NCBI RefSeq assembly: GCF_009760405.1
Contig: NZ_WRPP01000003.1
Coordinates: forward strand, 248,001 to 312,000
Source: Nocardia terrae
Lineage (GTDB): Bacteria > Actinomycetota > Actinomycetes > Mycobacteriales > Mycobacteriaceae
Length of the DNA: 64,000 nt
Reading direction: 5' to 3'
This document shows, piece by piece, positions 55,367 to 64,000 of this stretch (its first letter is position 1; every line of letters begins with the position of its first letter). The notes beneath the pieces were generated by a model. That model saw only the letters and a program-made list of their open reading frames with translations. It had not been told where the DNA came from and ran no database searches. Position numbers and translations under genes: made by a program.

Positions 55367-58300
55367 TTACGCGTCGGCTGGGGGGAGCCAGCCGGTTTGG
55401 ATGAGGTCCTCGCCGGCGCGGGTGGCGTAGGTGCCGCGGCCGGGGGGCATCAGGGAGGGGCGCGTGTTGCCGAAGAGGGTGCCCTCGTCCCGGCTGCAGC
55501 TCATGATCAGGGAGGCTGAGTTGAGTTCCTTGAGGCGGTTGAGGGTGGCCTCGTACATGGCTCGGCCCGCGCCGCCGGAGCGGCGGGCGAGGATGACGTG
55601 GAAGCCGAGGTCTCGGGCGTGGGCCAGGTGGTCGACGAGGGCGTGCAGGGGGTTGCCGCTGGCGTTGGCCACCAGGTCGTAGTCGTCGACGATCACGTAG
55701 AGCTCGGGGCCGCGCCACCAGGAGCGGTCCTTGAGTTGTTGGGGGGTGACGTCGGGGCCGGGCATGCGCTGGGTGACATAGGCGGCCAGGTCGGCCATGT
55801 TCTGGGTGAACTGGGGGGCGGTGGTGCCGTAGCCGGCGAGGTAGCCCTGCGGGACGGTGCCGAGCATGGTGCGGCGGTAGTCGCCCATGATGATGCGGGC
55901 CTGGTCGGGGGTGTTGGACGCGCAGATGGACTGGACCAGGGCGCGCAGCACCGTGGTCTTGCCGGATTCGGAGTCGCCGATGATGACGAAGTGCTGGCTG
56001 GCGGCCAGATCCAGATAGACGGGGGCCAGGGCGGATTCGTTGATGCCGAGCGGGAAGCGCAGGCACGCCTGGGAGCGGTCCAGCTGGGACGGCCAGTCAC
56101 CGGCCATGCGCAGCAGCTCTTCCCGCGGCAGCCGCTCGGGCAGCATGCGCACCGCGGGGGCGGGGCGGCCGGGGGTGAACTGGGCGATGGTCGAGACCGC
56201 TTGTGCCACACCGGTTCCCAGGCTCGCCGGATCGGAGTTGCCGTCCACCCGGGGCAGCGCGGTCAGCATGTGCAGACCGTCGGCGGTCATGCCGCGGCCG
56301 GGACGGCCCATCGGGACCAGCGCCGCGAACTTGCGGCCCAGGTCGGAGTCCATGGGATCACCGAGCCGCAGCTCGATGCGGGTGCCGATCTGATCCTTGA
56401 GCGCGGGGCGCGCCTCGGCCCAGCGGTTGAGCGACAGCACCACGTGCACGCCGTAGGAAAGGCCCTGCACCGTGAGGTTCATGACGGTCTGCTCGAGCTG
56501 TTCGAACTCCTGGCGGAACGCGCCGTACCCGTCGATCACCAGGAAGGCGTCGCCGAACGGATCCTCGCGCACCCCGGCGGCGGTGTGGTCGGCTCCGGGA
56601 TCGGTGGCGCGCAGCCGCCGGAACTCGGCCATGGATTCCACGCCCAGCCGCCGGAACTCGGCCTCGCGCCGGCGCACGATGCCGACCATCTCGGCCACGG
56701 TGCGCCGCACCTTGTCCTCTTCCATCCGGCTGGCGACCGCGCCCACGTGCGGCAGCCCTTCCAGGCCGACCATGGTGCCGCCGCCGAAGTCCAGCAGATA
56801 GAACTGCGCCTGTTCGGCGGTGTGCGTCAACGACATCGCCATGACCAGCGAGCGCAGCGCGGTCGACTTGCCGGACTGCGGACCGCCGACCACGGCCGCG
56901 TTGCCGCGCGAGCCGGACAGGTCCACGACCATGGGATCGCGGCGCTGATCGTAGGGCCGGTCGACGATGCCGATCGGGGCCCGCAGCGCCGCAATGGGAT
57001 TCCAGTCACCGGTCAGAATCGAGCGCGGCAGCAGTTCGTCCAGGGTCGGGGCCTCACCGAGCGGCGGCAGCCAGATCTCGTGGGCGGGGCGGCCGTGGCC
57101 ACGCACCCGCGACACCAGCATCTGCAGGTTGGAGATCTGATCGGTGTCGACGGGCTCCTCGATCAGCTCCGGCAGTTCGGGCGGCGGAATCCGGTCGGAG
57201 GCCCGGAAATCCACGTGCGCGGCGGTGAACGGCCGTGCGACGGTATCGGTCTCGGCGGACTGTGAGGTGACCGTGACCTCCCGATACGAGCCGCCGCCGA
57301 GGTAGGGCCCGGAGACGTAGGCGGACTGGAACCGCTGGATCTCGCCGGAATCCGATTTCAGGTAGCCGCCACCGGGATTGTTGGGCAGGTTGTAGGCATC
57401 GGGCACGCCGAGCACCTGCCGGGATTCATTGGCGGAGAACGTCTTCAGGCCGATCCGGTAGGACAGGTGGCTCTCCAGCCCCTTGAGCCGCCCCTCCTCC
57501 AGCCGCTGCGAGGCCAGCAGCAGATGCACGTGCAGCGACCGGCCCAGGCGGCCGATCATGGTGAACAACTCCGCGAAATCCGGGTGCTGCGAGAGCAATT
57601 CGGAGAATTCGTCGAGCACCACGAACAGCGCGGGCATCGGATCCAGGTCCGCGCCCGCCGCGCGGGCCTTCTCGTATTCGGAGACATTGGCGAAGTTGCC
57701 CGCCGCGCGCAGCAGCTCCTGGCGGCGGTTCATCTCACCGGCCAGGGCGTCGCGCATGCGGTCGACCAGATCGGCCTCTTCCTCCAGGTTGGTGATGATG
57801 GCCGCGACGTGCGCGACGCCTTCCAGCCCGAGGAAGGTGGCGCCGCCCTTGAAGTCCACGAGCACGAAGTTGAGCTGATCCGGCGAGTGCGTCGCGATGA
57901 GCGAGAGCACCAGCGTCCGAAGGAATTCCGACTTGCCCGAGCCGGTCGCGCCGATGCACAGCCCGTGCGGGCCCATGCCGCCCTCGGCCGCCTCCTTGAT
58001 GTCCAGGACGACCGGCAGCCCGTCGGCCCCGACGCCGAACGGCACCCGCAGCCGCTCGCGCCCGTAGCGCGGCTTCCAGGCCGCCTCGGGAGCGAAGGCC
58101 CCGACATCGCCCAGGCTCAACAGCTGCGACCAACTCGAAATGACCTCGCCCTCGTCGCCGGTCGCCTCGGCGGCGCGCTGGGCGGCGGCCCGGTAGGGCG
58201 CGAGCCGCCGGGCCGCCTGCTCGGCCTCCTTGGCGGTGATGCGGTCGATGACGGCGAAGCGCTCCATCACCCCGGAGGCTCCGCGCCCGGCGCACTCGCC

Positions 58301-59398
58301 GTTCTCCACCACCATCTGGATGCCCCGGGAGGCGGCCAGCCGCGGCGCGTACCCGCACAGGTCGACGACGGTGACGCCCTCGAACCCGGTCTCGCGCAGC
58401 GGATCCTCCTCGGCCTCGAGCAGCCCGCCGTCCACCACCAGCACGATCTGGGTCAGGTTCGGGTTGGGCGGCTGATTGCGCGAGTATCGAACCCGGTTGT
58501 ACAGCAAGGGGTTCAGGTCCGCGTGCGCCTCCCGGATGGATCCGTACACCATGCGCCCGCTGCCCACTCCGTCCTGGGAGTCCGGGTGCTGGGTGTGCGG
58601 CAGCCACTTGACCCATTCCCATTCGCGGGCGGTGTCGGGTCCGCAGACCACCGCGATCAGCACCTGGTCCGGGCCCTGGAACATGGCCAGCTGCAGCAGC
58701 ATGGCCCGGGTCATCTCGCGGGCCTGCGCGCGGTCGCCGGTGAGCTGGACGCTGGCGAAGCCCTTCACCGCGATGGCGGTGGGCAGATCCGGGACGGTGG
58801 AGTGGGTGCGCACGAAGCGCCGCAGCGAGACCGCGGCGATGGGTTCAAGTTCCTCGACGGGCCCAGTTTCCGGGGCGACCAGTCTCGTAGCAAGTCTCTG
58901 GCTACCGAGCCCGATGCGGGCGTGGCAGAAGTCCTTGTCCCCCGGCCGGCGCTCCCACATCCGGGTGGTCCCCGCCAGCATCCAGATCAGCCCGGGCTCG
59001 GGATGGCTCCACTCGACCGCGGCCCGCTGCTGCCCGGCCGTCTCCTCTACGTCCTTGCGAACCTGATCGAGATAGCGCAGATAGTCCTTGCGGTCCTCGT
59101 TCGCCTCGGCCGCCTTCTGCCCCTTGCCGCCCTGCCCCGCATACATCCCGACCATGGAAAACACCATCATCATCGGGAACATGAGGCTCATCGGATTGGT
59201 GGCTATGCCGCTGCCGGAGGTGATCATGAGCGCGACCATGCCGAGCATGCCGACACCCATCACCACGGGCATGAGCTTCGAGAAGAGATTGGCCGGAACC
59301 GCCCGCGGGATCTCCGGCGGCGGCTGCAGGGTCACCTCGCCGCCGGGCGAGCGGGGCATCTCCCGGCGGGGACGGCGTTGGAACCGAACGGTGCTCAT
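55367..59398 (-). CDS. eccC4: ESX-4 type VII secretion ATPase EccC
   Basis: A 1343-residue FtsK/SpoIIIE-type motor. Two N-terminal TM helices (LMPVVMGVGMLGMVALMI, MMMVFSMVGMYAG) are followed by three ATPase domains with Walker A motifs at about residue 484 (GATGSGKSEFL), 840 (GGPQSGKSTAL) and 1143 (GDSESGKTTVL). Domain 1 has Walker B LFVVLDEFSELL. It is a single full-length EccC, not split into Ca/Cb. Divergent from eccD with 62 bases between. Confidence 0.96.
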   Translation of the reverse strand: MSTVRFQRRPRREMPRSPGGEVTLQPPPEIPRAVPANLFSKLMPVVMGVGMLGMVALMITSGSGIATNPMSLMFPMMMVFSMVGMYAGQGGKGQKAAEANEDRKDYLRYLDQVRKDVEETAGQQRAAVEWSHPEPGLIWMLAGTTRMWERRPGDKDFCHARIGLGSQRLATRLVAPETGPVEELEPIAAVSLRRFVRTHSTVPDLPTAIAVKGFASVQLTGDRAQAREMTRAMLLQLAMFQGPDQVLIAVVCGPDTAREWEWVKWLPHTQHPDSQDGVGSGRMVYGSIREAHADLNPLLYNRVRYSRNQPPNPNLTQIVLVVDGGLLEAEEDPLRETGFEGVTVVDLCGYAPRLAASRGIQMVVENGECAGRGASGVMERFAVIDRITAKEAEQAARRLAPYRAAAQRAAEATGDEGEVISSWSQLLSLGDVGAFAPEAAWKPRYGRERLRVPFGVGADGLPVVLDIKEAAEGGMGPHGLCIGATGSGKSEFLRTLVLSLIATHSPDQLNFVLVDFKGGATFLGLEGVAHVAAIITNLEEEADLVDRMRDALAGEMNRRQELLRAAGNFANVSEYEKARAAGADLDPMPALFVVLDEFSELLSQHPDFAELFTMIGRLGRSLHVHLLLASQRLEEGRLKGLESHLSYRIGLKTFSANESRQVLGVPDAYNLPNNPGGGYLKSDSGEIQRFQSAYVSGPYLGGGSYREVTVTSQSAETDTVARPFTAAHVDFRASDRIPPPELPELIEEPVDTDQISNLQMLVSRVRGHGRPAHEIWLPPLGEAPTLDELLPRSILTGDWNPIAALRAPIGIVDRPYDQRRDPMVVDLSGSRGNAAVVGGPQSGKSTALRSLVMAMSLTHTAEQAQFYLLDFGGGTMVGLEGLPHVGAVASRMEEDKVRRTVAEMVGIVRRREAEFRRLGVESMAEFRRLRATDPGADHTAAGVREDPFGDAFLVIDGYGAFRQEFEQLEQTVMNLTVQGLSYGVHVVLSLNRWAEARPALKDQIGTRIELRLGDPMDSDLGRKFAALVPMGRPGRGMTADGLHMLTALPRVDGNSDPASLGTGVAQAVSTIAQFTPGRPAPAVRMLPERLPREELLRMAGDWPSQLDRSQACLRFPLGINESALAPVYLDLAASQHFVIIGDSESGKTTVLRALVQSICASNTPDQARIIMGDYRRTMLGTVPQGYLAGYGTTAPQFTQNMADLAAYVTQRMPGPDVTPQQLKDRSWWRGPELYVIVDDYDLVANASGNPLHALVDHLAHARDLGFHVILARRSGGAGRAMYEATLNRLKELNSASLIMSCSRDEGTLFGNTRPSLMPPGRGTYATRAGEDLIQTGWLPPADA

Positions 59399-59460
59399 CG
59401 CTGAAAATCACCCATCGAATCCGGCTGACATACGGCCTGAGTGTACGGACGGCAACCATC

Positions 59461-60951
59461 ATGCCGTACATTACGGGCGTGACGCAGTCGCGTACGGACC
59501 ATCTCGATGAACTCCGCGCCAATCAATCGGGCACCGTCCGCGCGCCCGACCTGGCGCGAGTCACCATTCTGGCCAAGCACACGCAGGTCGACATGGCCAT
59601 TCCCGTCGATGTGCCGGTGGCGCTGGTCATCCCGAGCGTGGTCGACATGGTCGATCAGCACAATCGCGTCAACGACTTCGACACCGACGGCGAGCAGTTC
59701 GAGCCGCACGAGTGGGTGCTCGCCCGCATCGGCCAGCCGCCGTTCTCCAATTCTCTGAGCCTGTCCGAGCAGGGCGTGCGCGACGGCGAACTGCTCATGC
59801 TCGAGAGCGCCGAGCACATCGCGCCCACGCCGCTGTTCGACGACATCATGTACAACGTCGCCATCGCCGACGCCGACCACTTCAAGGGCTGGACCCCGCG
59901 CACGGCCCGCCTCACCGGTTCCGTGCTGGCCGTGGCCATCATGCTGGTCGGCTGCTTCGGCCTGCTGGCCGCGCCCACCGCCATCCCCGGCTGGGTCAGC
60001 GGCATCGTGGCCACCTTCGTCACCCTGCTGCTGGTCACCGCGAGCATGGTCCTCAGCCGCATGTACCGCGATCACGCGAGCGCCCTGCTCCTCGGCGGCT
60101 GCGCACTGCCCACCGCCTTCAGCGCCGGAATGCTGTTCGTCCCGGACCACTACGGCTGGCCCAACGCACTGCTCGGCGCGGTATTGGCCGGAGCCACCGC
60201 GATTCTGGCGTGGCGGGTGAGCGGGGTCGGACCGGGCCTGTTCATCGGCGCGACCACACTGGCCGTCTACGCGATCCCGGCCGCCCTGGTGGGCATGCTG
60301 ACGGGAGTGTCCGCCCATGCCATCGGCGGTGGCGCGGCGGCCCTGGGCCTTGCCGGATTATCGCTGGCCCCAAGGCTTTCCATGCTGCTGGCCAAGCTGC
60401 CGCTGCCGCCGGTCCCCGCCCCCGGAACGCCCATCGACCCCACCGAGGACGATCCCGACGACCACCGGGCCCTGCCCTCGATGGAGGTCCTGCGCGCGAA
60501 ATCCGAACGGGCGCGGGAATATCTGGCCGGACTGGTCGCCGCCACCACCGTCGTGGTCGTGGCCGGATCGGTCGCTGCCGTGGATCCCACCGCCGACAGC
60601 CCGTACTGGGCCGGCCTGGCGCTGGCCCTGGTGTGCGCCGTGGTCCTCCTGTTCCGCAGCCGCACCTACGCGGGCGCCGAACAAGCCGTGGTCCTGATCG
60701 CGGGCGGCACCGCCATCGTGCTGCTGGTCCTCATCGGCGCGGCACTCACCCAACGCCAGCCGCTCACCATCTTCGGTGTGGCGCTGGCACTTTTCGCGGC
60801 GGCGCTGGTGCTGGGCATCATCGTGCCCCGCCAACAGGCCACCCCGCCCATGCGCCGAGCGGTCGAGCTGCTCGAATACGCCTTCGTCGCCGCGGTCGTA
60901 CCGCTGACGTTCTGGGTGACCGACCTCTACACACTCGTGCGTGGGCTGTGA
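59461..60951 (+). CDS. eccD4: ESX-4 membrane channel protein EccD
   Basis: A 496-residue protein with an N-terminal ubiquitin-like domain (VTILAKHTQVDMAIPVDVP) and about eleven TM helices from residue 145 onward. It forms the bulk of the ESX inner-membrane complex. Start ATG 59461 is uncertain (GTG 59479 possible). The stop overlaps the start of mycP by 11 bases. Confidence 0.94.
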   Translation: MPYITGVTQSRTDHLDELRANQSGTVRAPDLARVTILAKHTQVDMAIPVDVPVALVIPSVVDMVDQHNRVNDFDTDGEQFEPHEWVLARIGQPPFSNSLSLSEQGVRDGELLMLESAEHIAPTPLFDDIMYNVAIADADHFKGWTPRTARLTGSVLAVAIMLVGCFGLLAAPTAIPGWVSGIVATFVTLLLVTASMVLSRMYRDHASALLLGGCALPTAFSAGMLFVPDHYGWPNALLGAVLAGATAILAWRVSGVGPGLFIGATTLAVYAIPAALVGMLTGVSAHAIGGGAAALGLAGLSLAPRLSMLLAKLPLPPVPAPGTPIDPTEDDPDDHRALPSMEVLRAKSERAREYLAGLVAATTVVVVAGSVAAVDPTADSPYWAGLALALVCAVVLLFRSRTYAGAEQAVVLIAGGTAIVLLVLIGAALTQRQPLTIFGVALALFAAALVLGIIVPRQQATPPMRRAVELLEYAFVAAVVPLTFWVTDLYTLVRGL

Positions 60952-62380
60952 CCGAGTGGGCACCAGGGGCTTTCATGCGGCATCTGCCGCATTCGTACTG
61001 GCGCTGAGCGTTTCGTTCGGCATGGGTTCGGTGCCCGGCACCGCGGCCGCCGACCGGCCGCCGCCCATCGACGCGGGGCTGTTGCCCCCGGGCGGTCCGG
61101 CCGTGCCGCCCACCGAGACCGAGCATCCCGCGAACTCGCCGTGCTTCAGTACGCAGGCGGGCGGGGACGGGCCGACCATTCCGCCGACGCAACGCACACT
61201 CGATCTGCCGGACGCGTGGCAATTCTCGCGGGGCGCAGGGCAATTGGTGGCGGTCATCGATACCGGCGTCTCGCCGCATCCCCGGCTGCCGGGTCTCGTT
61301 CCGGGCGGTGATTACGTGGCGGCGGGCGGCGACGGGACCGAGGACTGCGACGCGCACGGCACCATCGTGGCGGGGCTGATCGCGGCCACCCAGGTCGACG
61401 GGCAGGGGTTCGCGGGGGTTGCCCCGGAGGCGCGGATCATGACCATCCGCCAGACCAGTGCGCTGTATCAGACCAAGGGCGCGGGCAAGGAGAAGGGGCC
61501 CGACGACATGCCCGACGGCTACGGCAAGATCTCCGCGCTGGCCTCGGCCGTGCGGCGGGCCGCCGACGCGGGCGCGCGGGTCATCAATATCTCGCTGGTC
61601 GCCTGCCCCACCAGCGAACCCACCAGCGCCGAGATGGGGGCGCTCGGCGCGGCGGTGCAGTACGCGGCCGAGGTCAAGGACGTGGTCATCGTCGCGGCGG
61701 CGGGCAATACCGACACCTGCAAGGCGAGCAATCCGGGCCTGGATCCGTTGCACCCCACCGACGATCCGTGGAATCACGTCAACTCGTATGTGGTCCCCGC
61801 CTGGTGGGATGCTTACGTGCTGTCGGTCGGTTCGGTGGACGCGTTCGGCCAGCCCTCGAAATTCACCGTGCCCGGGCCCTGGATGGGTGTGGCCGCGCCG
61901 GGCGAGAACATCGTCTCGCTCGATCCCCGCAATACCGGGCTGACCACCGCCAAGGTCACCAATCAGGGGCAGGTGACGCCTTACAGCGGAACGAGTTTCG
62001 CCGCACCGCAGGTGTCGGGTGTGGCCGCGCTCGTGCGCTCCAGATTCCCCGATATGCGCGCACCCGACGTCATCGAACGCATCGAGGCCACCGCGCATGC
62101 CTCCGGCGAGGGCTGGAATCCCTACATCGGTTACGGCACCGTCGATCCCGTCGCGGCCCTGTCCGATCAGGTGCGAAACAACTTGCCGCCCAAGCTTCCC
62201 GCCGGACCACGCGATCAGCAACTGCCGCTCCCGAAGCCACCGGCCGCACCCGACAACACCGCACGCGACGTGGCATTGATCGGTACCGGAGTCGTGGCGC
62301 TGCTCCTGGTTCTCGGCTTCCTCGCCTCGTTCCCCCTGCGCCGCCGATTCGGCGACTCCCCCGCTTCTCCGCGCCTTTAG
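60941..62380 (+). CDS. mycP4: ESX-4 mycosin subtilisin-like protease MycP
   Basis: A 479-residue membrane-anchored serine protease. It has a signal peptide (about 14-37), then the catalytic Asp in VAVIDTGVS, His in CDAHGTIVAG and Ser in SGTSFAAPQVSGVAAL, and a C-terminal TM helix (LIGTGVVALLLVLGFLASF). It stabilises the ESX complex. The GTG start overlaps eccD by 11 bases. The last residues and stop lie inside repeat copy D. Confidence 0.95.
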   Translation: MGCDRVGTRGFHAASAAFVLALSVSFGMGSVPGTAAADRPPPIDAGLLPPGGPAVPPTETEHPANSPCFSTQAGGDGPTIPPTQRTLDLPDAWQFSRGAGQLVAVIDTGVSPHPRLPGLVPGGDYVAAGGDGTEDCDAHGTIVAGLIAATQVDGQGFAGVAPEARIMTIRQTSALYQTKGAGKEKGPDDMPDGYGKISALASAVRRAADAGARVINISLVACPTSEPTSAEMGALGAAVQYAAEVKDVVIVAAAGNTDTCKASNPGLDPLHPTDDPWNHVNSYVVPAWWDAYVLSVGSVDAFGQPSKFTVPGPWMGVAAPGENIVSLDPRNTGLTTAKVTNQGQVTPYSGTSFAAPQVSGVAALVRSRFPDMRAPDVIERIEATAHASGEGWNPYIGYGTVDPVAALSDQVRNNLPPKLPAGPRDQQLPLPKPPAAPDNTARDVALIGTGVVALLLVLGFLASFPLRRRFGDSPASPRL

Positions 62381-62489
62381 CGGACGGCTGAGGGCCGTCG
62401 ACCATCATGCATCCGTGCCACCGATCGGTCGTCGAAACCATTTTGGGCGTACCCGGGGAGTTACCCCGATCGGCACGAAACCAGTTGGC
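62358..62489 (-). repeat. Dispersed intergenic repeat, copy D
   Basis: The reverse complement aligns with copies A-C: caactggtttcgt, ggggtaactc, ccgggtacgccc, cggccctcagccg and gcggagaagcggggg. It is the most divergent copy. It covers the last seven codons of mycP including its TAG and fills the gap to the convergent eccB gene. Confidence 0.8.
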
Positions 62490-62512
62490 CGGTTCGGCTA
62501 CGAAGAACCGAC

Positions 62513-64000
62513 TCAGTTCGCGCTGGGCGCTTGGGTTTTCACCGGCTCCTTGGCCGGGCTCGGATCCGGGGCCACCCCGTCGTGGGCGACCATGGCGGCC
62601 TCACGGCTCATGGTCGGCCCGGGCGCGAGCAATCCGAGGATCGGCCAGGGCGCGGGTTCGGGTCGCACCTTCTCCGGGTCCATACCCAGCGCCTTGGCGG
62701 CGTCCAGGTTCTTGATGCCGAAGCGGACGCCGTAGTCGGAGACGAAGAACAGGCTGTCGTGGCGCTGGCTGTCGGGCTCGATGCCGGTCGATTGCACGTA
62801 CGCGCCCGCGCCCGGCTTCAGGTAGAAGCTGTCCACATTCGGTCCGCTGCCGTCGGCCTGGGCCAGCGGAACCAGCTTGGCGCGGTCCGGAATCGGCATG
62901 GCGTGCCCGGTGAGCACCGAGAGTTCGGCGTGTTTGCTGCCGTCGGAGGTGTCGGCGGAGGTGAGCGGCTTCCAGGACAGGCAGTCGACGGGCTGGTCCT
63001 TGCCGTCCACGAGGGCGGGGGCCCTGTCCGGATAGTTCGACACCTGCAGCGCCGAGGACACCGGCGCGCTCGTGCGGTCGGCCTGCGCGATGTAGGTGTC
63101 GGCGGCCGTCGAACGGTAGGTGTTGCGGATGACGTCGGCGGTCATGGGCGACACGGCCTGCAGGCCGTCGGGCAGCACCACGTAGTACTTGCTGTCGGTG
63201 CGGACCTGCACCACATCGCCGACGCGGTGGTCCCCCAGCGGGTAACCCGGTGCGGCGCCGGCGTTCTCGATGCGCGGCGGGACCAGCGGCACCACCTCGG
63301 GGATGGCGTTGAGCAGGCCCTCGCTGATCGGGCGCGGGGTCTGGCCGCGAATGTCGAGGGCGTCGACCACCGCGCGGTCGTTCAGGTCGATCTGGGCGCG
63401 CTCATTGTCGTAGATCAGGTAGGTGTGGTCGCGGCCCTGCACCAGCAGCGCCTTGCCGGACGCCAGGGCGGAAGCCTTGTCCGCCAACGTGAGATCGCCG
63501 ACCAGCACCGAGGTGGTGAGGTTGCGGCTGCCGTCGTTGGACAGCGCGTCGCACACGGTCCAGGTCCGCCCGCTGCCCGCGTCGAAATTCAGCGAGGTCG
63601 GCGCGCCCGGGATGCCGATCAGCTGCCCGCGCGGCTTCTTGGACAGCTCGGATTCCTTGACGGTCGCGGGCTTGGCGGCGTCGCCCGCGGCCAGCCGGGC
63701 CGAGGCGATGTTCAGGGCCGGATGCACCACATTGTCGAGCACCACGTAGACCGCGCCGGTGTCCTTGCCGATGAGGATCTTGTTGGACCCGATCTTGTCC
63801 TGTGGCCGCAGCAGAGCCAACACTCCGCAACCCGCCAGTGCGACACACGCGAGAATGAGTCCGGCGGTGAACGCGCGCGACTGTGAGCGCATGGGATCGT
63901 GCAGCATTCGCACGTCCCTGCGGACCAGGGCGTGCTCCATGCGACGGACCAGGAAGCGGTAACCGCTCACCTGCCATCGGGTCGTGGGTTTCGAAGGCAT
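62513..64000 (-). CDS. eccB4: ESX-4 complex protein EccB
   Basis: A 495-residue protein with a cytoplasmic N-terminus (MPSKPTTRWQVSGYRFLVRR), one TM helix (FTAGLILACVALAGCGVLALL, about 44-64) and a large extracytoplasmic repeat domain. The start codon is the last three bases of the window, so the CDS is complete but its promoter is outside. It is convergent with mycP. EccB, EccC, EccD and MycP are all present; EccE and EccA are absent, as usual for ESX-4. Confidence 0.94.
   Translation of the reverse strand: MPSKPTTRWQVSGYRFLVRRMEHALVRRDVRMLHDPMRSQSRAFTAGLILACVALAGCGVLALLRPQDKIGSNKILIGKDTGAVYVVLDNVVHPALNIASARLAAGDAAKPATVKESELSKKPRGQLIGIPGAPTSLNFDAGSGRTWTVCDALSNDGSRNLTTSVLVGDLTLADKASALASGKALLVQGRDHTYLIYDNERAQIDLNDRAVVDALDIRGQTPRPISEGLLNAIPEVVPLVPPRIENAGAAPGYPLGDHRVGDVVQVRTDSKYYVVLPDGLQAVSPMTADVIRNTYRSTAADTYIAQADRTSAPVSSALQVSNYPDRAPALVDGKDQPVDCLSWKPLTSADTSDGSKHAELSVLTGHAMPIPDRAKLVPLAQADGSGPNVDSFYLKPGAGAYVQSTGIEPDSQRHDSLFFVSDYGVRFGIKNLDAAKALGMDPEKVRPEPAPWPILGLLAPGPTMSREAAMVAHDGVAPDPSPAKEPVKTQAPSAN

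Noticed and set aside
57467..59404. 645-residue open frame opposite eccC
   Set aside because: Antisense shadow of the eccC ATPase gene, His/Gln/Arg-rich.

Overview
The window is high-GC actinobacterial DNA, most likely Nocardia or a close mycolate-containing relative. From memory, without a database check, its gene order follows the Mycobacterium tuberculosis segment from guaA/guaB3 (about Rv3396c, Rv3410c) to eccB4 (Rv3450c). The shared anchors are guaB3-guaB2-DUF5319, rsdA-sigD-Rv3415c-whiB3, groES-groEL1, tsaD-rimI-tsaB-tsaE-alr, nnr, glmS, the Rv3438-Rv3440c homologues, glmM-rpsI-rplM, and the ESX-4 type VII secretion genes. No rRNA, tRNA, CRISPR, prophage or insertion sequence was seen.

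Layout. 1-0.5 kb: end of a LiaF/PspC-type membrane-stress gene and a small membrane protein. 0.8-7.3 kb: purine synthesis (guaA, guaB3, guaB2), an alpha/beta hydrolase and a DUF5319 protein. 7.4-12.9 kb: regulatory block with anti-sigma RsdA, SigD, a helical hypothetical protein, WhiB3, and a SigK-like ECF factor followed by a short anti-sigma domain and a separate one-TM ORF. 13-18 kb: a hypothetical protein, the CIRCE-controlled groES-groEL1 pair and an Hsp70/actin-fold membrane protein. 18-23 kb: t6A synthesis genes with rimI and alr, preceded by a DapA-like lyase diverging from a LysR regulator. 24-29 kb: nnr, a cupredoxin lipoprotein, glmS and a hydrolase-like protein lacking the nucleophile Ser. 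29.5-32.5 kb: a possible secreted trio (large Pro-rich protein, EspC-like protein, Asp-rich calcium-motif protein) and a PspC protein. 32.6-38.8 kb: ABC-F ATPase, aminotransferase, glmM, rpsI, rplM and a four-TM protein.

38.7-64 kb is an expanded ESX-4 region. The Rv3446c-family protein carries a very long low-complexity insert. It is separated from the Esx pair, EccC, EccD, MycP and EccB by about 13 kb. That stretch encodes an FHA-ABC exporter, a zinc metallopeptidase lipoprotein, an FHA protein, a transmembrane Ser/Thr kinase and four lipoproteins arranged as a tandemly duplicated pair. It reads as a phosphorylation-signalling and envelope module embedded in a secretion locus.

Across these regions lies a dispersed repeat of about 130 bp, with four copies at 644-777, 22031-22159, 47665-47796 and 62358-62489. 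Each copy abuts start or stop codons. Individual copies supply the end of dapA, the end of mycP and the ribosome-binding region of the kinase gene. A second, shorter hairpin repeat follows groES and the cupredoxin gene.
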